Positions 1 through 12,340 are shown, counted from the first letter of the stretch. The stretch is 53,642 nucleotides of DNA from Welwitschia mirabilis (GCA_051453625.1 JBOZIK010000001.1:45999428-46053069); one strand, 5' to 3'. Notes: generated by a model from the sequence alone, not told the origin. Numbers and translations are program-made.

Positions 1-1480
1 TATGAAAATGTAAAATCAGTAATTTTTTATGATGAGTAATTAGTTTTAAAAAATTATTTGTTAAACTATGTTAGAAACTAATTGCAAAAAATAGTAGGCT
101 AGTAATTTACATTCTACACCTATTTGTTAACATATTTGCAAACATGAGTATCCTAAGTTGTAGGAAATTGAATAATCTTTTCAAAACATCTTGAATCATT
201 TAAAAACTTAAAGTATTTTAAAAGTTATGGTCATTTTAGTATAGTGTGATAGGACTATAATTTTAGAAGATTTGACTTAAATGATAATGTTAGAAATAAT
301 ACTTTATAATTCCAAGATAGTTTAGGTTAGATTCTTAGAAACCTATTATGTGTCTAGTTTATAAAAAACTACTATAATTTGATTTTTTCTTCCTAATTGA
401 TTAATCTTTAGTTTTTAACTATGATGTTTTTCTAGAGCCTAAAAATGTTATAATTAATGTTTCAAATAACAGAAAAATTATTACACAACATTTTATAAGG
501 AAATTGAGTATATAAAATATGTTTCTATTAATAGATTTAAGTTAAATTATTTATAAGTGGTGTTTAATTATAGAATTACCTCTTTTACCTTTTTTCATTA
601 GCTTACTTTGAATATGCATGCTTATAAGAGTTTTTACCCTAGTAGTTTAAGTGATAGTAGTAGTCACTAACTTTTCACTTATTTTTATTGATTTATAATA
701 TAGCCATATGAAATCTTAGATAGATACTTATATCTTAACAATTATGCTTGAGTTATACTTTCTTTTGTTTACATTCTTTACACTAATCCATGGAGATTAT
801 CATATGACCATGGAAGAGTGTTTCTAGTATTAGCATAACTCTAGGTAGGTTTTAGTTTTTTTTAAGTACATTATTTTAAATTTTTTCTTTATTATTATTA
901 AAATAAAAAGAAAAGAATATTTCCTTTATCTAGATTTTTATTATTATAATCTTAAAAAAAAAGAAATGTTCTTGTATGCTTGCTTTCTTTTTATGGTTGT
1001 TTTTATAAAATAAACTAAATGATGATTAAAATTATTATAACTAGGTTAATAATTCATTAAATATTTATATTAGTTAGAATTGTTTGCATACATTTGTATG
1101 AGGTATTCATTGAATATAACTAAATCAAGATAATTCTAATAATGTTCATCCTCATACTTGGATTTCATCACCAAGGTGGGTTGCATTGCATTTTTTTTTA
1201 ATAATATCTTTTTAGAAGTGGATTTGATCACCACTCTCTTACCTTACCCATATATAAACTTACTCTAACTTAATATCTTGAGCCCTGGGTGTGAATAGAT
1301 CATGTTACACCATCTGGAGATGCTTTAAGAAAAGGGGAGTCATTTGTAAGAATGTATCCACCTCATATATTATTCATCACCTATATTAGGGGCTTATCAA
1401 GGTGAAGTAAAAGGATATGAAGTTGACCCTAGCCATGTTTGTATAGTTTAGAATCTAAAATAGAATCAACTCACATCTGA
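1..1480. other. AT-rich intergenic DNA, no gene seen
   Basis: Very AT-rich with homopolymer runs and no open frame above noise on either strand. From about 1150 the text becomes less AT-rich and leads into the dispersed repeat at 1500, so the last 300 bases may be the outer part of the same LTR. I see no RNA gene or coding motif here. Confidence 0.5.
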
Positions 1481-1499
1481 AGAATGGCCAGATATCAAG

Positions 1500-1880
1500 T
1501 TGAAATGTCATTAATTGGAGTTGCAACCTCCTATTATACTGGTTAGGTATTATCCTTAAAATTTATCTATATATGTTGACAACAAGTTTACATCTCTTCA
1601 ATTATTTACAAGATATCTTTTATGTGATCAAAAAAAGGAAGAAATGAAGGACATAAAATTATGACACCACTATTATTTGTAAACTAAAATAACCTAGAAA
1701 TTAATTATAGGTACATATATAACATTAATATGATTTGTCTTTCTTAGAATATAGAAATTCTAATTAAGGAGTAAGTAGAATTTGGTCATAGGTTCTGTTG
1801 TGTCTATTAGGTAGAAATATTAAAGAAGAAAGGAAATTAAAAGAAAAAAATAGTTCTTAATTAGGATAAAATAAAAAATA
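1500..1880. repeat. Dispersed repeat R1, copy 1 (probable LTR fragment)
   Basis: The stretch with GCAACCTCCTATTATA near 1523 recurs almost unchanged at 5488. A second block, GGAGTAAGTAGAATTTGGTC near 1768 followed by TTCTGTTGTG, TATTAGGTA and a TTCTTAATTAGG tail, recurs at 5700-5826 and 30365-30480. Copy 2 ends in GGGTGTTACA, whose complement TGTAACACCC is a common plant LTR start, so R1 is probably an LTR in minus orientation. Boundaries are approximate. Confidence 0.6.
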
Positions 1881-1989
1881 ATGTCATGCTTTAATCTTCA
1901 TTAAGTTCATTTTGAACTTACATGCCTTTATAAAACCTAAGTACACAATTTCCTACTACATGAATTACAACTTATTCATATAAATCAAT

Positions 1990-2400
1990 AATTGCTCCTT
2001 TGTTAATGTCCTTAAGAATATGTTCAAGTCTTTAAAATATGTTTTTACATGTACTGTTAAAAGAAAAAAAAATCATATTGGAACATAATAGTAAATCATC
2101 TAATGAATTCCCTTAACACCTTCCTAATCAATATCATAAATGTCACTGAGGCATTGATATGATTAAATATCATCACCACCTATTCATATAAAAAATCTAA
2201 TATCTTGAATGCTACATTCCACTTATCATATTCTTAAATACAAATTTAGTAATATTCACTATCTAAATCAATCTTTTTGAAATAAGAGGCATGCGATAGT
2301 TGATCCATGACATCATTCATGTGCAACATTGTAAATTTGTAGTAGACTATAATGTGGTTTACTACACTCAAATCTATTGAACATTTTCCATTTTGTCACT
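1990..2400 (-). pseudogene. Ty3/gypsy reverse transcriptase, degenerate
   Basis: Read on the minus strand, the palm-domain landmarks of plant Ty3/gypsy reverse transcriptases appear in order: an INKIT..YRFP-like block (VNHIIVYYKF, near 2360), DVMDQLSHASYFKKID ending at 2267, then KWNVAFKILDFLYE, FNHINASVTFM and VLREFI, which match the canonical WKTAFKT..GLYEW, FGLTNAPSTFM and EVLRPFI. The catalytic FDD block is destroyed (it reads FQYDF). In-frame stops and frame changes show it cannot be translated. The matching gag lies upstream on the same strand at 3600-4100, so both belong to one element. RNase H and integrase are missing to the left, where repeat R1 begins. Confidence 0.8.
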
Positions 2401-2409
2401 TCTTCTTAT

Positions 2410-3590
2410 TCATTCTACTTTGATGTTAATATCATAATCATAAGACATTGGAAAACATTCTCTCATATAAGGCAGTTTTGTAACAAGGCTACAACTTGTT
2501 TTTCAATCATTTCACTATTTTATAAAGCCATTTTATATGCCAATTTGTTAGGGAAAAAACTACTTCTAAGATAAATTTAATAACATGGCTTTCACTTCTA
2601 TTAGTTGTAAGTCCATCAACAAGGTCATTCATTAAGATGTTTGCATATCTTTTTTAATAATGCATTAAATTTTATAGGAATGTCTACCCTATTCTCTTGA
2701 TCATTTGGCTTCATCACCAAGATGCATACATTATCATGTTTGGATACCTATAATTACTTATTTTGATTCACATACATTTATCATATTTCTTTTCTATCAT
2801 GTATTTTATGTCATTTACTAAAGGCAATTATCATAACCTCTTCATGTCATATTATAGAAGCATGGTATTATTTATATCATAACCAACTAATTTGAAGTCA
2901 TATTAATAAGGTCTTCTAATAAAGACGTGACACTCATTCATTGACATTATAATGCACATCACTTTTATCTCATATGGCTTAATATTTATATTCACTTTGC
3001 CTTGTTCCTATACCTTTACTTATTCATCACTTTATGACCATAAAGCTGCATAAGGCTTAGGATGTCTTTCTATCAAAATATTATTCTCAATAGTCTCTAT
3101 AATAATGTTCTTGTGACTAATAGAATCTATAATGATAGTACCAACTCTTTCAATAATGAAGCATTACATTTGAAATAGGATGCTCTTATTGGATTAGGTG
3201 TTATGTCTTCTTTGTCTTTAGGGAGTACACCCTTATCTATCTCCTTGGTATGGCATAGAGGATACTTCTTTCTCTAAGGAAAAACTAATCCATTTAATTA
3301 ATTAAATATTTACTATATTTTGCTTATACATATTATATTATTTATCTAAAGTTTTAGGTATGTTTGACATGTGGAATTTTTAATAGAATGTGTTCTAAAG
3401 ATTTATAATGAAAACATCTTTCTCTAAATTCACTTAGTGATTCTTCTCTATTGTTTTTGAATTATTTTCCATGCATTCTAGATGATGAATGATATACTTT
3501 TTTCTTTACTATAATATTTCATTGGTAGAATACTTTTTGTCGTGTCCTACACCACATCCTTCTCGATATCATCCTCTTTCCTAATGATTA
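2410..3590 (-). pseudogene. Eroded gag-to-RT spacer of the gypsy element (protease region expected)
   Basis: This DNA lies between the gag and reverse-transcriptase remnants of the same minus-strand element, where zinc knuckle and aspartic protease would sit. Short coding-like stretches are visible in several frames, but I could not recognise a protease DTG motif or a CCHC knuckle. A small plus-strand ORF at 2377-2574 overlaps the reverse transcriptase antisense and is not a gene. Confidence 0.35.
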
Positions 3591-3599
3591 CATTCTGTT

Positions 3600-4100
3600 A
3601 GCTTTCTCTTTTTAATTTCTATTTGGCTATTAAGAAGAACTACTCTCCCTTCTCAATACACATCTACAATTCTCTAATAAATTTATGTATCTTCTTGTTT
3701 ACCTTTTCAAATCAATACTAATGGATTGGAAAGGTGGTGAATCTACCTTCTTACTATAGATTTTGCATTTCTAATAAAGAGCACATTGGTAGTTTATAGG
3801 TAAAAATTTTTCCTTAAGCTTTGAAATAATGTTTCTCTAAATTTATATCTTTCTTTTATTTTTCCTTTACCTCTCTAGCTAAACTTGCTTCCACTAACCT
3901 ATGTCTAATGCTTTTAATTTTATGGTAGCTAATTTAACCCTCTCTATTTTTTTACTTCCTCCAATTAAAAATAGTTTTCATCTCATGAATCTAATTCACA
4001 AAAGCATCTAGGTTTAGACTTACATTTAAACACATGACATTAACATGTATTTTTTTCCTTCACTTATGAAGTCACTTGAAGACATAAATTATCCTTTTAT
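3600..4100 (-). pseudogene. Ty3/gypsy gag (retrotrans_gag) remnant
   Basis: The minus strand reads a recognisable gypsy capsid core: IERVKLATIKLKALD aligns with the KV.LA...L.G.A..WW block, followed by a long stretch ending KLKEKFLPINYQCAL (about 3780-3815), which corresponds to the family's W..F...LREKF.P..Y signature. Several in-frame stops interrupt it, mostly where a C-to-T change would turn CAA, CAG or TGG into a stop. Gag packages the element RNA in cytoplasmic particles. This copy is dead and probably belongs with the reverse transcriptase at 1990-2400. Confidence 0.7.
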
Positions 4101-4388
4101 ATTAACATCGTCAAATGTATTTCTGGTATCAATGTTTCTTTTTTCTCATCACCATTATCTTCTATAATGAGTACTCCTTCTCATTGATAGGTTCCATAGC
4201 ATACATTCTTGTTTTTAATTATCATATCATTTGCAATGTTTTCTCCATTTCTTTATTGTCTTGAAAAACTTCTGCATGATCTTTTATTATGCGTCTACTG
4301 TGGCCTCCACCTCTCATTCCTCTTTTATAAATTATTACAATAAGTTCCTCATAGAAATCCCCCACTTTGGATTTTGTTCATTTCTGAT

Positions 4389-5116
4389 TGTTGTGGTGTG
4401 TATTTGTGCAATCGTTTACATCCTTTATCAAATCCTATTAGTCACAAATGTATTACAAAATACAACACACTAATATAGATAAGAGTGAAATCAAATGTCA
4501 TAATCCATCGAAGGCATAGACAAGAAGAAAGAGAATTGATTTCAAACAAATTATTTTTGTATTTTCTTTTAAGTAAAACAACAATGTAAGAAACAATGCA
4601 AGTAAACACACTATGCAAATGAAATGCAAGAACTCCTCTAAGTGTAATATCTATTTAATTACCAAATCAACCTATCATGAAGTTAGCCTTATATAATTTA
4701 TATTAATCAAGGAAAACTGTTACTAAACCCTAACCAACCTAAGCTATCAGGCACATTCAACAGAATATGGAAAACATGCAATATTATGCCATGAATTGGA
4801 AAATGCAATGCAATGCAGCTACTCTGATAGTTTTAACTTTAACAAAGATTAACCTTGTGATCTATATCAAATATATATATATTATGAAATCATAATGAAC
4901 ATAAATCATAAGGGAGATGCACATAAGAACATGTATAAGAAAATTAGAGTTTTGATTAAGAGTGAACCAACATCCATGTTACAAAGTAGTTGCACCTCAA
5001 TAAAGGATACATAGCTCAACACCAAGGAAGACGTCTCTCTACAATAATAATGGATGAATCTCTTGCCCTTCGATCTCCTATCAGAAGAAATTATGATGCC
5101 AAAGAAGATAAAAGTT
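4389..5116 (-). mobile_element. Truncated Athila/Tat-type LTR, subfamily A copy 1
   Basis: It begins TGTTGTGGTGTGTATTTGTG and is collinear with the LTR at 7902-9155 over about 720 bases, sharing the ACACACTAATATA, GTCATAATCCATC and CCAAAGAAGATAAAAG blocks. Homology stops abruptly at about 5116, where copia gag coding sequence takes over. The 3' 500 bases of the LTR are therefore missing or displaced. Apparent ORFs inside (4906-5187 minus) are the LTR read through and carry no protein family. Confidence 0.8.
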
Positions 5117-5340
5117 ACTTGTTTCTCGTCTGATGTCCATTTATCCCTGCTCTTTAGAGTTGTTAGCTTGGTAACTGGATCTTGCACAGTAGGAGAATAA
5201 TATCCATTAATAATATACTCCCAAATTTCTAGATCAATGGATTAGATAAAGACTCTCATCTTTGCTTTCCAATAACCATAATTTGTTCCATCGAAGAAGG
5301 GAGGTCTGGTGACAGAATTTCCTTCAGTGGGTTGACTCAT
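5116..5340 (-). pseudogene. Ty1/copia gag N-terminus, fused to the LTR
   Basis: From an ATG at 5340-5338 the minus strand reads MSQPTEG, then RPPFFDGTNYGYWKAKMR, then IDLEIWEYIINGY. This is the N-terminal signature of plant copia gag proteins (DUF4219/UBN2 type, typically RPP.FDG.NY..WK.RM...I.S.D...W..I..G). Only one in-frame stop is present in 75 codons. The frame runs without a break into LTR sequence at about 5116. Upstream (5341-5383) looks like the 5' leader, and the rest is hidden by the gap at 5384. It could be a copia copy inserted in the LTR or a chimeric junction. Confidence 0.75.
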
Positions 5341-5383
5341 TTTTCTAGGGATAAGAGGAGCAGAGATCTGTTAGGATCTATTG

Positions 5384-5483
5384 NNNNNNNNNNNNNNNNN
5401 NNNNNNNNNNNNNNNNNNNNNNNNNNNNNNNNNNNNNNNNNNNNNNNNNNNNNNNNNNNNNNNNNNNNNNNNNNNNNNNNNNN
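5384..5483. other. Assembly gap, 100 N
   Basis: A run of exactly 100 N, the usual placeholder for a gap of unknown size. It separates the copia gag leader from repeat R1 copy 2. Confidence 0.95.
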
Positions 5484-5826
5484 GAGATGCAACCTCCTAT
5501 TATATTGGTTAGGCACTATCCTAAAACTTATCCATTATATGTGATAAAACAAGTTAACATTCCTTCAACATTATACAAGATATCTTGTGTGGCGAAAACA
5601 ATGTTAGAAATAAACATAGAATACAAATTTGACATCGTTATTGTATGCAAACCAAGCAGGTCTATGGTTAAGTAATAATTGGATTTTCTAATTATTTTAA
5701 ATCTTATAATGTATTAATAGAGTTTAAATAGGATTTGATCCTAGGTTCCGTTGTGCATGTTAGTTAATAATATTTAAAAATAAAAATATTATGGTTAATT
5801 AGGGTAATTAAAGTTAGGGTGTTACA
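5484..5826 (-). repeat. Dispersed repeat R1, copy 2 (LTR end)
   Basis: Shares CAACCTCCTATTATA, the CCTAGGTTCCGTTGTG block and the TTAATTAGGG tail with copies at 1500-1880 and 30340-30500. The right end GGGTGTTACA reads TGTAACACCC on the minus strand, an LTR-start consensus in plants, suggesting this is the 5' end of an LTR lying on the minus strand and truncated by the gap to its left. Confidence 0.55.
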
Positions 5827-5849
5827 GAGGTATTATGTCATTTCCACTT

Positions 5850-7110
5850 TTTGTCACAGTCTTCCAATCTTTTTTAACTTCATTCAATGAAGGTTGTTTT
5901 GCAAGTGGTCCTTGTGGTCTTTGGTTTGCTAACATTGTTTTTTAAAGAAAATTTACTAGATTTTTAATATTTATGTTTGTCTTCCCTTGTGATTTTATTA
6001 GCTCATCCATGAAATCTCTAAGTGAATCACTTTGATTTTGTTGAGAGTTTGATGTTCATGCATGAAAATTTAAGCTACTTAGTTGGAAGTGTGAATTATT
6101 TGATTGGAAATTAGCATTTTGAAATCTATTTTTAAATGATTGAAAATTTGAATGACTTATTTAAAAGTTTTTAAATTTGTTCTCAAAGAATTAAAAGTTT
6201 GGTTTCCTATTCATTCTAGATTGAAATTGAAATTGATTTTGATTTTGATTTTGGTTTTTAAAGTTAGAAGACTTTGATTAAATGCACATACTTCTTCATG
6301 AATTTTCTCTTTATATGTTGGTAATAAAGGACATTATTTTATCACATGATAATTATCTTCATATAAATCACAAGTTAGAACCACATTCTTTTTAGTTACC
6401 ACTTTTTCATCAAGTACCATTTAAGTGTATTTTTCTAAAGTGGTTATGAAATCCTTGATTGAATTTGTTGGTTTTTGTTTTACTTCTTTCTTTTCTTATT
6501 GTACTTCTTTAAGTTCTTTTATAATTTAACCTATAGTTTGATTTTCTTTAGATATTAGTTTAGGCTAAGTTTGACTTACTTTCACTAATTCTTCTAATAG
6601 CTGCCATGCATTCTTTAATGTGAGGTTCATTACGTTGCCGCCACATCAAAAATCTACAAGTTTTTTAGTTTGACTTTATAGAAATAATATATTAGTTCTT
6701 TTTAAGTAAATACATCAATAGGATTAGAATATATTATTATGAAAAATCATTCATAAGCTATGGCATAATCCTTATTAGGTTGTTATTAGAAATTTATTAC
6801 TTCTTTTTTTCTTTATCTCATTATAGTTTTACTTATGAATCTTCTGATAAAGGCTTTTTAAACTTGATTCCATGTTTTTAAACTTTTATGTGGAATAATT
6901 CTTAGCCATAATTTTAATTTTCCTTTAAGTGTGATGGAAAAGATTACCATGTATGTATGATTACTAATATGTTTTTTACCATTTTCTAAAGTAAGCATTA
7001 ATTGTTCAATGTTAGCTATATGTTGAAGTGAATCTTCATCATTTTCTTCAGTGAAAATAGGATATGCACTTAAATTTCTTAACTTAACATTATCAAAAAA
7101 AGGTTGCAAT
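5850..7110 (-). pseudogene. Athila/Tat-type gypsy gag, degenerate
   Basis: The best-preserved part (6858-7109) contains LSAYPIFTEENDEDSLQHIA and a KLKLWLR..PH.S..TW block, matching plant gypsy gag (P.F.G...EDP..H...F...C...A.AWL..LP..SI.TW). Further on, VDFXCGGNVMNLTLKNAWQL (about 6570-6670) matches the D..SGG..M..T...A..L segment that follows. A broken knuckle, CDLYEDNYHVIK then PLLPTY, lies near 6330-6370, and an Asn/Phe-rich tail follows to about 5900. Stops and frameshifts rule out function. The gag sits directly downstream, on the minus strand, of the primer site at 7881-7898 and the LTR at 7902-9155, so these are the 5' half of one element. Confidence 0.8.
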
Positions 7111-7880
7111 TAATTCTTTAAGAGTGACATTGAAATTTGTATTTCTGAGAGTAGTAGAGGTTTGCATCATGATAGGGATATTAGGAGAAGATGATTGTTT
7201 CTGTTTTTCCATAGAATTCAACATTAGAATAAAACTTTTTGCTTTTAAATTTTTTTCTACAAAATTTTCTTTTGAAAAATCAGATTCTGAAATAATAAAT
7301 GCAGAAAAATATTCTTGTTTAATTCTTGGAATTTCTTATGTACCTGGGGTATGCGTACCTGGGTTTAGTTCATAGTTGATCAAGCCTTCTTTGATGCTTT
7401 TTTCAATTAGAGGTTACTCTCTTTGATACTTCATCTTTTTACCCAAATTTAATCATGTCCCTACATGATCAAAGCTGTTTCTACAAGTGTCATCTCAGTG
7501 GTCATCCAAATGATATAATTGAACGACAACATACAAAAAGAGAACTGGAAACTAAAACATAGAAAATTAGAGTTGCAAAAAGACAAATAGAAAGAAAACT
7601 GACAGTTGTCCATCCAAGTTATCTATACAATAGAGGAGATGATAGAAAAACCTTAATTCTTATAAAAAAAACCCTAGTTTTATAGGATGTTATCTGCTTT
7701 GCATCATCTAGATGACAAAGAAAATGATAAGGTGTTATTTTTGGAATGAAAATCAAAAAATGTAAAATAAAAAAGCCCATGATTCTATTATAAAAATATA
7801 GTGCTACTACAAACAAATACCTAAACTGAAATCCAAACTACTTATTTGAGTAACGACAATCCTTGAACTCCTTACAGCCT
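7111..7880 (-). other. 5' leader of the Athila/Tat-type element
   Basis: Sequence between the primer binding site and the recognisable gag core. It would contain the untranslated leader and the start of gag, but the start codon cannot be fixed because the frame is broken. The small ORFs 7124-7375 plus and 7619-7816 minus have no family features. Confidence 0.4.
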
Positions 7881-7898
7881 TCCCCGATAATAGCGCCA
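7881..7898 (-). promoter_or_regulatory. Primer binding site for tRNA-Asp, decayed
   Basis: TCCCCGATAATAGCGCCA on the plus strand matches the plant tRNA-Asp 3' end TCCCCGGCAACGGCGCCA at 14 of 18 positions. All four differences are transitions. It sits three bases from the LTR edge, as expected of a minus-strand element whose 5' LTR is on the right. tRNA-Asp priming is typical of Athila/Tat gypsy elements. Confidence 0.85.
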
Positions 7899-7901
7899 AG
7901 G

Positions 7902-9155
7902 TGTTGTAGTGTGTATTTGTGTAATTGTTTACATCCTTTATCAAATCTTGTTAATCACAAATATGTTGTAAAACATAACACACTAATGTATATGGGAGTG
8001 GACTCGAATGTCATAATCCATCAAAGACATAGGTGAGAATAAAGAGAATTGATTTCAAATGAAATATTTATGTATTTTTTTAAGTAAAACAATAATGCAA
8101 AAAACAATGTAAGTAAGCACACTATGTGAATGAAATGCAATATCTACTCTAAGTGCAATATATATTTGATTATCAAATCAACCTATCAAAGAGATTGGCA
8201 TTGTATAACTTAGATCAATCAAGGAAAACTATCACTAAGCCCTAACTAACCTAAGCTATCAAGAACATTGAACAGAATATGGAAAACATGCAATATCATG
8301 CTATGAATTGGAAAATGCAAAGCAATGTGGCTACTCTAATAGTTTCAACCTTAACAAAGGTTACCCTTGTGATCTATATCAAATATGAAGCTGTTAAAGA
8401 ATCATAATCAACATGAATCATAAGGAAGATATGCATAAGAACATATATAAGAAAAACAGAGTTTTGATTAAAAGTGAACCAACATCTGTATTACAAAGTA
8501 GCAGCACCTTAATGAAGGATACACAACTTAACAATAAGGAAGATGTCTCTCTGCAACAACAATGGATAGATCTCCTATCCTTTAATCTCCTATCATCAGA
8601 AGTTATAGTGCCAAAGAAGATAAAAGCTAGAGTCAAGTGCAAAGAAGGTATTTATTACAAATAAAACTCTAAAAATAGTAAAACCTAACAGATGTGATGA
8701 AACCCTAGTAATGCATAGAAAGCGCATGACACTTTGTAAAAGCTAGGTGGAGTTTGATGCATTTATTATTTTTAGATGTTGTCTTACTATTCATCCAGAT
8801 AATATAGGAGACAATGCTATATCACACATGATCCACATCAGTTGTAAGTTTGGTCTAGTCTATGTCCTAGTTAGCATGGTTTATTCTATCGTACGTACTG
8901 TTGTCTAGATGATGGAGTGGACAATGAGCTCTTAAAATCATTTATTGCATTAGGTCAGCCTCTTTGATCACATGATTTATTCTTCAGATAGGAAGTATTG
9001 TAATTTTCCTGAAATGCTGTTAAATGTAATAAAGATTATATGTTTTCATGATAATTGCATTAGCTCTCCATTATTGTCAAAACTCATCATAAACCTATCT
9101 AATGTACTTTAAAACTACTCAACATACCCTATCAAATACATACAATTTGGCATCA
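7902..9155 (-). mobile_element. Athila/Tat-type 5' LTR, subfamily A copy 2
   Basis: Runs from TGTTGTAGTG next to the primer site to GGCATCA at about 9155, roughly 1.25 kb and TG...CA on either strand. The left 720 bases match the truncated LTR at 4389. The right end, CCTATCAAATACATACAATT then TGGCAT, is shared with the subfamily B LTRs at 40404 and 47084. I found no matching 5-base target duplication between 4384-4388 (CTGAT) and the bases after 9155 (CAATA), so the two A-type LTRs may not bound one insertion. The ORFs at 8413-8664 plus and 8418-8642 minus are LTR read-through. Confidence 0.8.
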
Positions 9156-10229
9156 CAATAATAATATTGTCTTTTACTATTATTAGTAAACATAGTTGTA
9201 TTCAAGTTAACATAGCAAAAATGCAAAGATAGAATTAAATAGACGCCTTGAAGTTGATGCAACAAAGATATGAAAATGAAAGACAAATAGAATTTTTCTA
9301 GTGCAAAGAAAGATTCTTTAATAAAGGCTTAAAATATTTAATGTATTACATATCCATTACTTTTCAAGCATCTATAAGAAATTCCATAGGATGCTATTTA
9401 TTGGTTTCTTGAAAGAGTTTAGAAAATTTCTAAAATTAATCAATTTTTAACTATTATACATTCTAGAATTTTCTAATAACTACTATAAAATTTTTATTTA
9501 TTATGAAGAACCATTAAATGGCTATTATCAACAACCATATAAGCAGCAAGTTAGAATAGAGATTCTTGTATCAACACTCAAATGTTATTAGCTTATTACC
9601 ATTTGCTAGCCTTTCATCTTATTTTAATTAAAATCTACCTTTCCTTCTAACAATCAACCACTAACAAAGGGTTCTATAATTTTCTCCCAAGAAAAAACTA
9701 AAATAGGAAATTTAACATAGTGTAAAAATTACAAAGAAAAATAAAATGGAAAATCAACAAAATGTGCTCTTAAGAAAGGATCTATCTATATTTCAAATGA
9801 ATTTTCTTTTTCTCCTTATGTCCTTCAATTCTCAAAAGCAAGATATTCAATAAAGAAGATGCATTCTACTATAAATTAAAGGAATGAAAATAGGAATAGA
9901 TGCCTTGTTAATTGAAATGGAATCTTAGGTACAATGGGAGTAACATTTATCATAAGATGTTTGACAAGATTTAATGTTTAATACCAATGTATTAGAATGA
10001 AGAATTTATTACACATAAGTAGAGAGTGGATGAGATCTATAAAAGAAAGGAAAGTTGAATATTTACATGAAAATAAACTTATTTTTTTCATTAATCAAAT
10101 TAAAGATAAATCCATGATGAGAATGCCATATTTGACATTGATGATTTACCAAAATCCATCTTAGTAGAATTCAACCCTTCACTTCTCTAACCATGATAAT
10201 AAACAAACTTCAAATAATGTTAATGTGTA
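9156..10229. other. AT-rich spacer, no gene seen
   Basis: No coding motif, RNA gene or terminal repeat recognised. It may hold the eroded 5' part of the LINE that becomes recognisable at about 10230. Confidence 0.5.
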
Positions 10230-12340
10230 GGTGTACTTATTGTGTCATTAATCAAAATTATTAAGGATGATACTATAGCTACCTGTTTATATTTTTGAAA
10301 GTTAAGACAAATTTTGAAAACTTTTTCTCGTACTTGGGTAACTTTAATTCCAATTTGAGATCAATAAGCTTATAAAATCATTTTTTTTAATAGCAATGTT
10401 AAAAGTTGTTGCAAAAATATTGAAAATTATTTTTTCAGATTTGTTTTCAAATTTACAAGGAGAATTTATAAAGATAAGACATATTCTAATTTTGTTTCTT
10501 AGGCTCTTTCACCTTTCTAGTATGGATGTCACATTAAAATTAGATGAAAAAAGCATATGATAGAGTAAATCGGTATTGTTTTGAAGTAGTAATTAAAAAT
10601 TCACTTTTTTGGAATAATGCTAAACATTATTAATTTTTTTAAACATTATAGTAAATGTTCATTTGCGTTGGTATTTCAAGCGTGAAAATAATATTCAATA
10701 GAATGGGAGTTTTTGGTTATTTCAGTTTTGTTTTAAACCAAAGTTTTAAGAGTAATAGTTGATAAGGCTAAAAATATATCTCTTTGATAGGCATTAAAGT
10801 TGCAAAGATATTCTTAATTTAACTCATAATCAATATGCAGATGATATTTTTATATTTTGTATAAGAAAAAGAAAGAATTTCAAAAGTATTTAACATATTT
10901 TGAAAATATTTTCTAATAGTTTGGTTTTAAGTATTAATCTTCAAAAAGGTTTAGCCATGCATGATATTGATTGATACCAAGTAGTGCATAACCACTAGAA
11001 ATGTTACTTATTTCATTTGTTTAAAGCTTGGAAATACAAATTCAAATAGTTTCATCATGCAACTAATCACTTAATAGAAAATGCAAGGAATTCTAAATTG
11101 TGAAAATAGTAAATGACTTAGAAGATATTAAGGTATTTCTATTTTATAAGAATAGTAAAGAAATAATTATGAAACAATGTTTTTAATAAGATGGTAAAAG
11201 TATTACCAAGATAAAGGATAAAATTTCCTTATCTAGTAAAAAGAGGTTAGGTTTTTGAAGTTGTCTTCAATCCTTACCAATTTATTAAATGTCTCATTTT
11301 TGGTCTCTAAAAGATGTTATCAAGTGCATGAAAAAGCTAGAAAGACATGTTTTTGGAGAAAGCATTAATGATAAAAAGAATATTCATTTAAAAAATTGGG
11401 ATTCTTTAAGCAACTTATTGAATGAAGTCAATTTTGGTTTATAAAAACACTTCACGAGTTAAATATTTTCCTCTTAGCTAAAATAGCTTGGTGGTTACAT
11501 ACAAAACATGAAAAACGGGTTTAAATGTTAAAGAAAAAAAAATCTAAGTCATTCTAAAACTTTCTTTGAAGGTCTACATCTTAGTGGAGTCTCTAAAATT
11601 TGGATTGATTTACAAAAATTAAGAAACTAATTAAGGAACTATATTCATTCAGATATTCACAAAGCACAATCATATTATTACCTTTAGTTGGGCTTAAAAA
11701 AGCCACTACTATTACAAAAATAATGAAGAATCATATAGACACTATTTTCTTCATTATATGTGGATATAAAAAGTTTGGGATTTCATTTTTTCTAATAACA
11801 AAGTGGGATGTGGTTCTTTCAAATGGTGTCAAAGACTTGGCTAAACATTGACATTAACCTATGAGTGAACAAGAGATGAATATTAATTTTCTTCATTTAC
11901 TTTGTTATGTATTAAATTAGCTTTAAAAATAATATAATTTAAGAGTATTTATAGGAAAAAGATCTCATATTTGATTTATTTACACTTTAATTATTAATGA
12001 ATGGAAGAAAAGCCTAAAAATTTAAAAAGGAATTATATTTTGAAAGGACGCATTGTTATTTATTCCAATTTTCTTGTCCCTTTATTCTTGGCTAATCTTT
12101 CATGGTGCATAAGTTGCATAGCTAGGCCTTCATCATGCTAGAATGATGCAGTCTTTCTTTTTCCTAGTTCTTGGGGTTACATGTGTTTTTAGGATATATC
12201 CTTGTACTTCTTGAAAAACTTTGATCAAAACGTGGTCACTTGGTAGCTAAGGCAAGGAATTGGCCTCAAGATTGTTTTACATCTAATAGAGCTTCTATTC
12301 TGGAGAGTTAATACTCCTTTTGTTAGTGATGTGCTAACCA
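10230..12340 (+). mobile_element. Degenerate LINE (L1-like) ORF2: RT and 3' half, copy 1
   Basis: On the plus strand a TWVTLIP block (about 10330) corresponds to the conserved ..H..ITLIPK start of plant LINE reverse transcriptase. Then come GEFIKIRH (10460; consensus F..GR.I.DN), DVTLKLDEKS (10525; consensus ..KLD..KAYD) and NQYADDIFIFC (10832-10864) with the catalytic YADD intact. Beyond it, LPIY.MSHFW, a KKNIHLKNWD block (11380) and KIWIDLQKLRN (11600) match the post-RT LP.Y..S.F, KI.LV.W and ..W..I...R segments before the C-terminal zf-RVT. Stops and frameshifts are dense. LINE ORF2 copies element RNA into DNA at nicked target sites; this copy cannot. Confidence 0.75.

Noticed and set aside
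8413-8664. Overlapping plus and minus ORFs in the LTR
   Set aside because: Both are translations of LTR sequence, and the minus one recurs only because the LTR recurs at 4906-5187.
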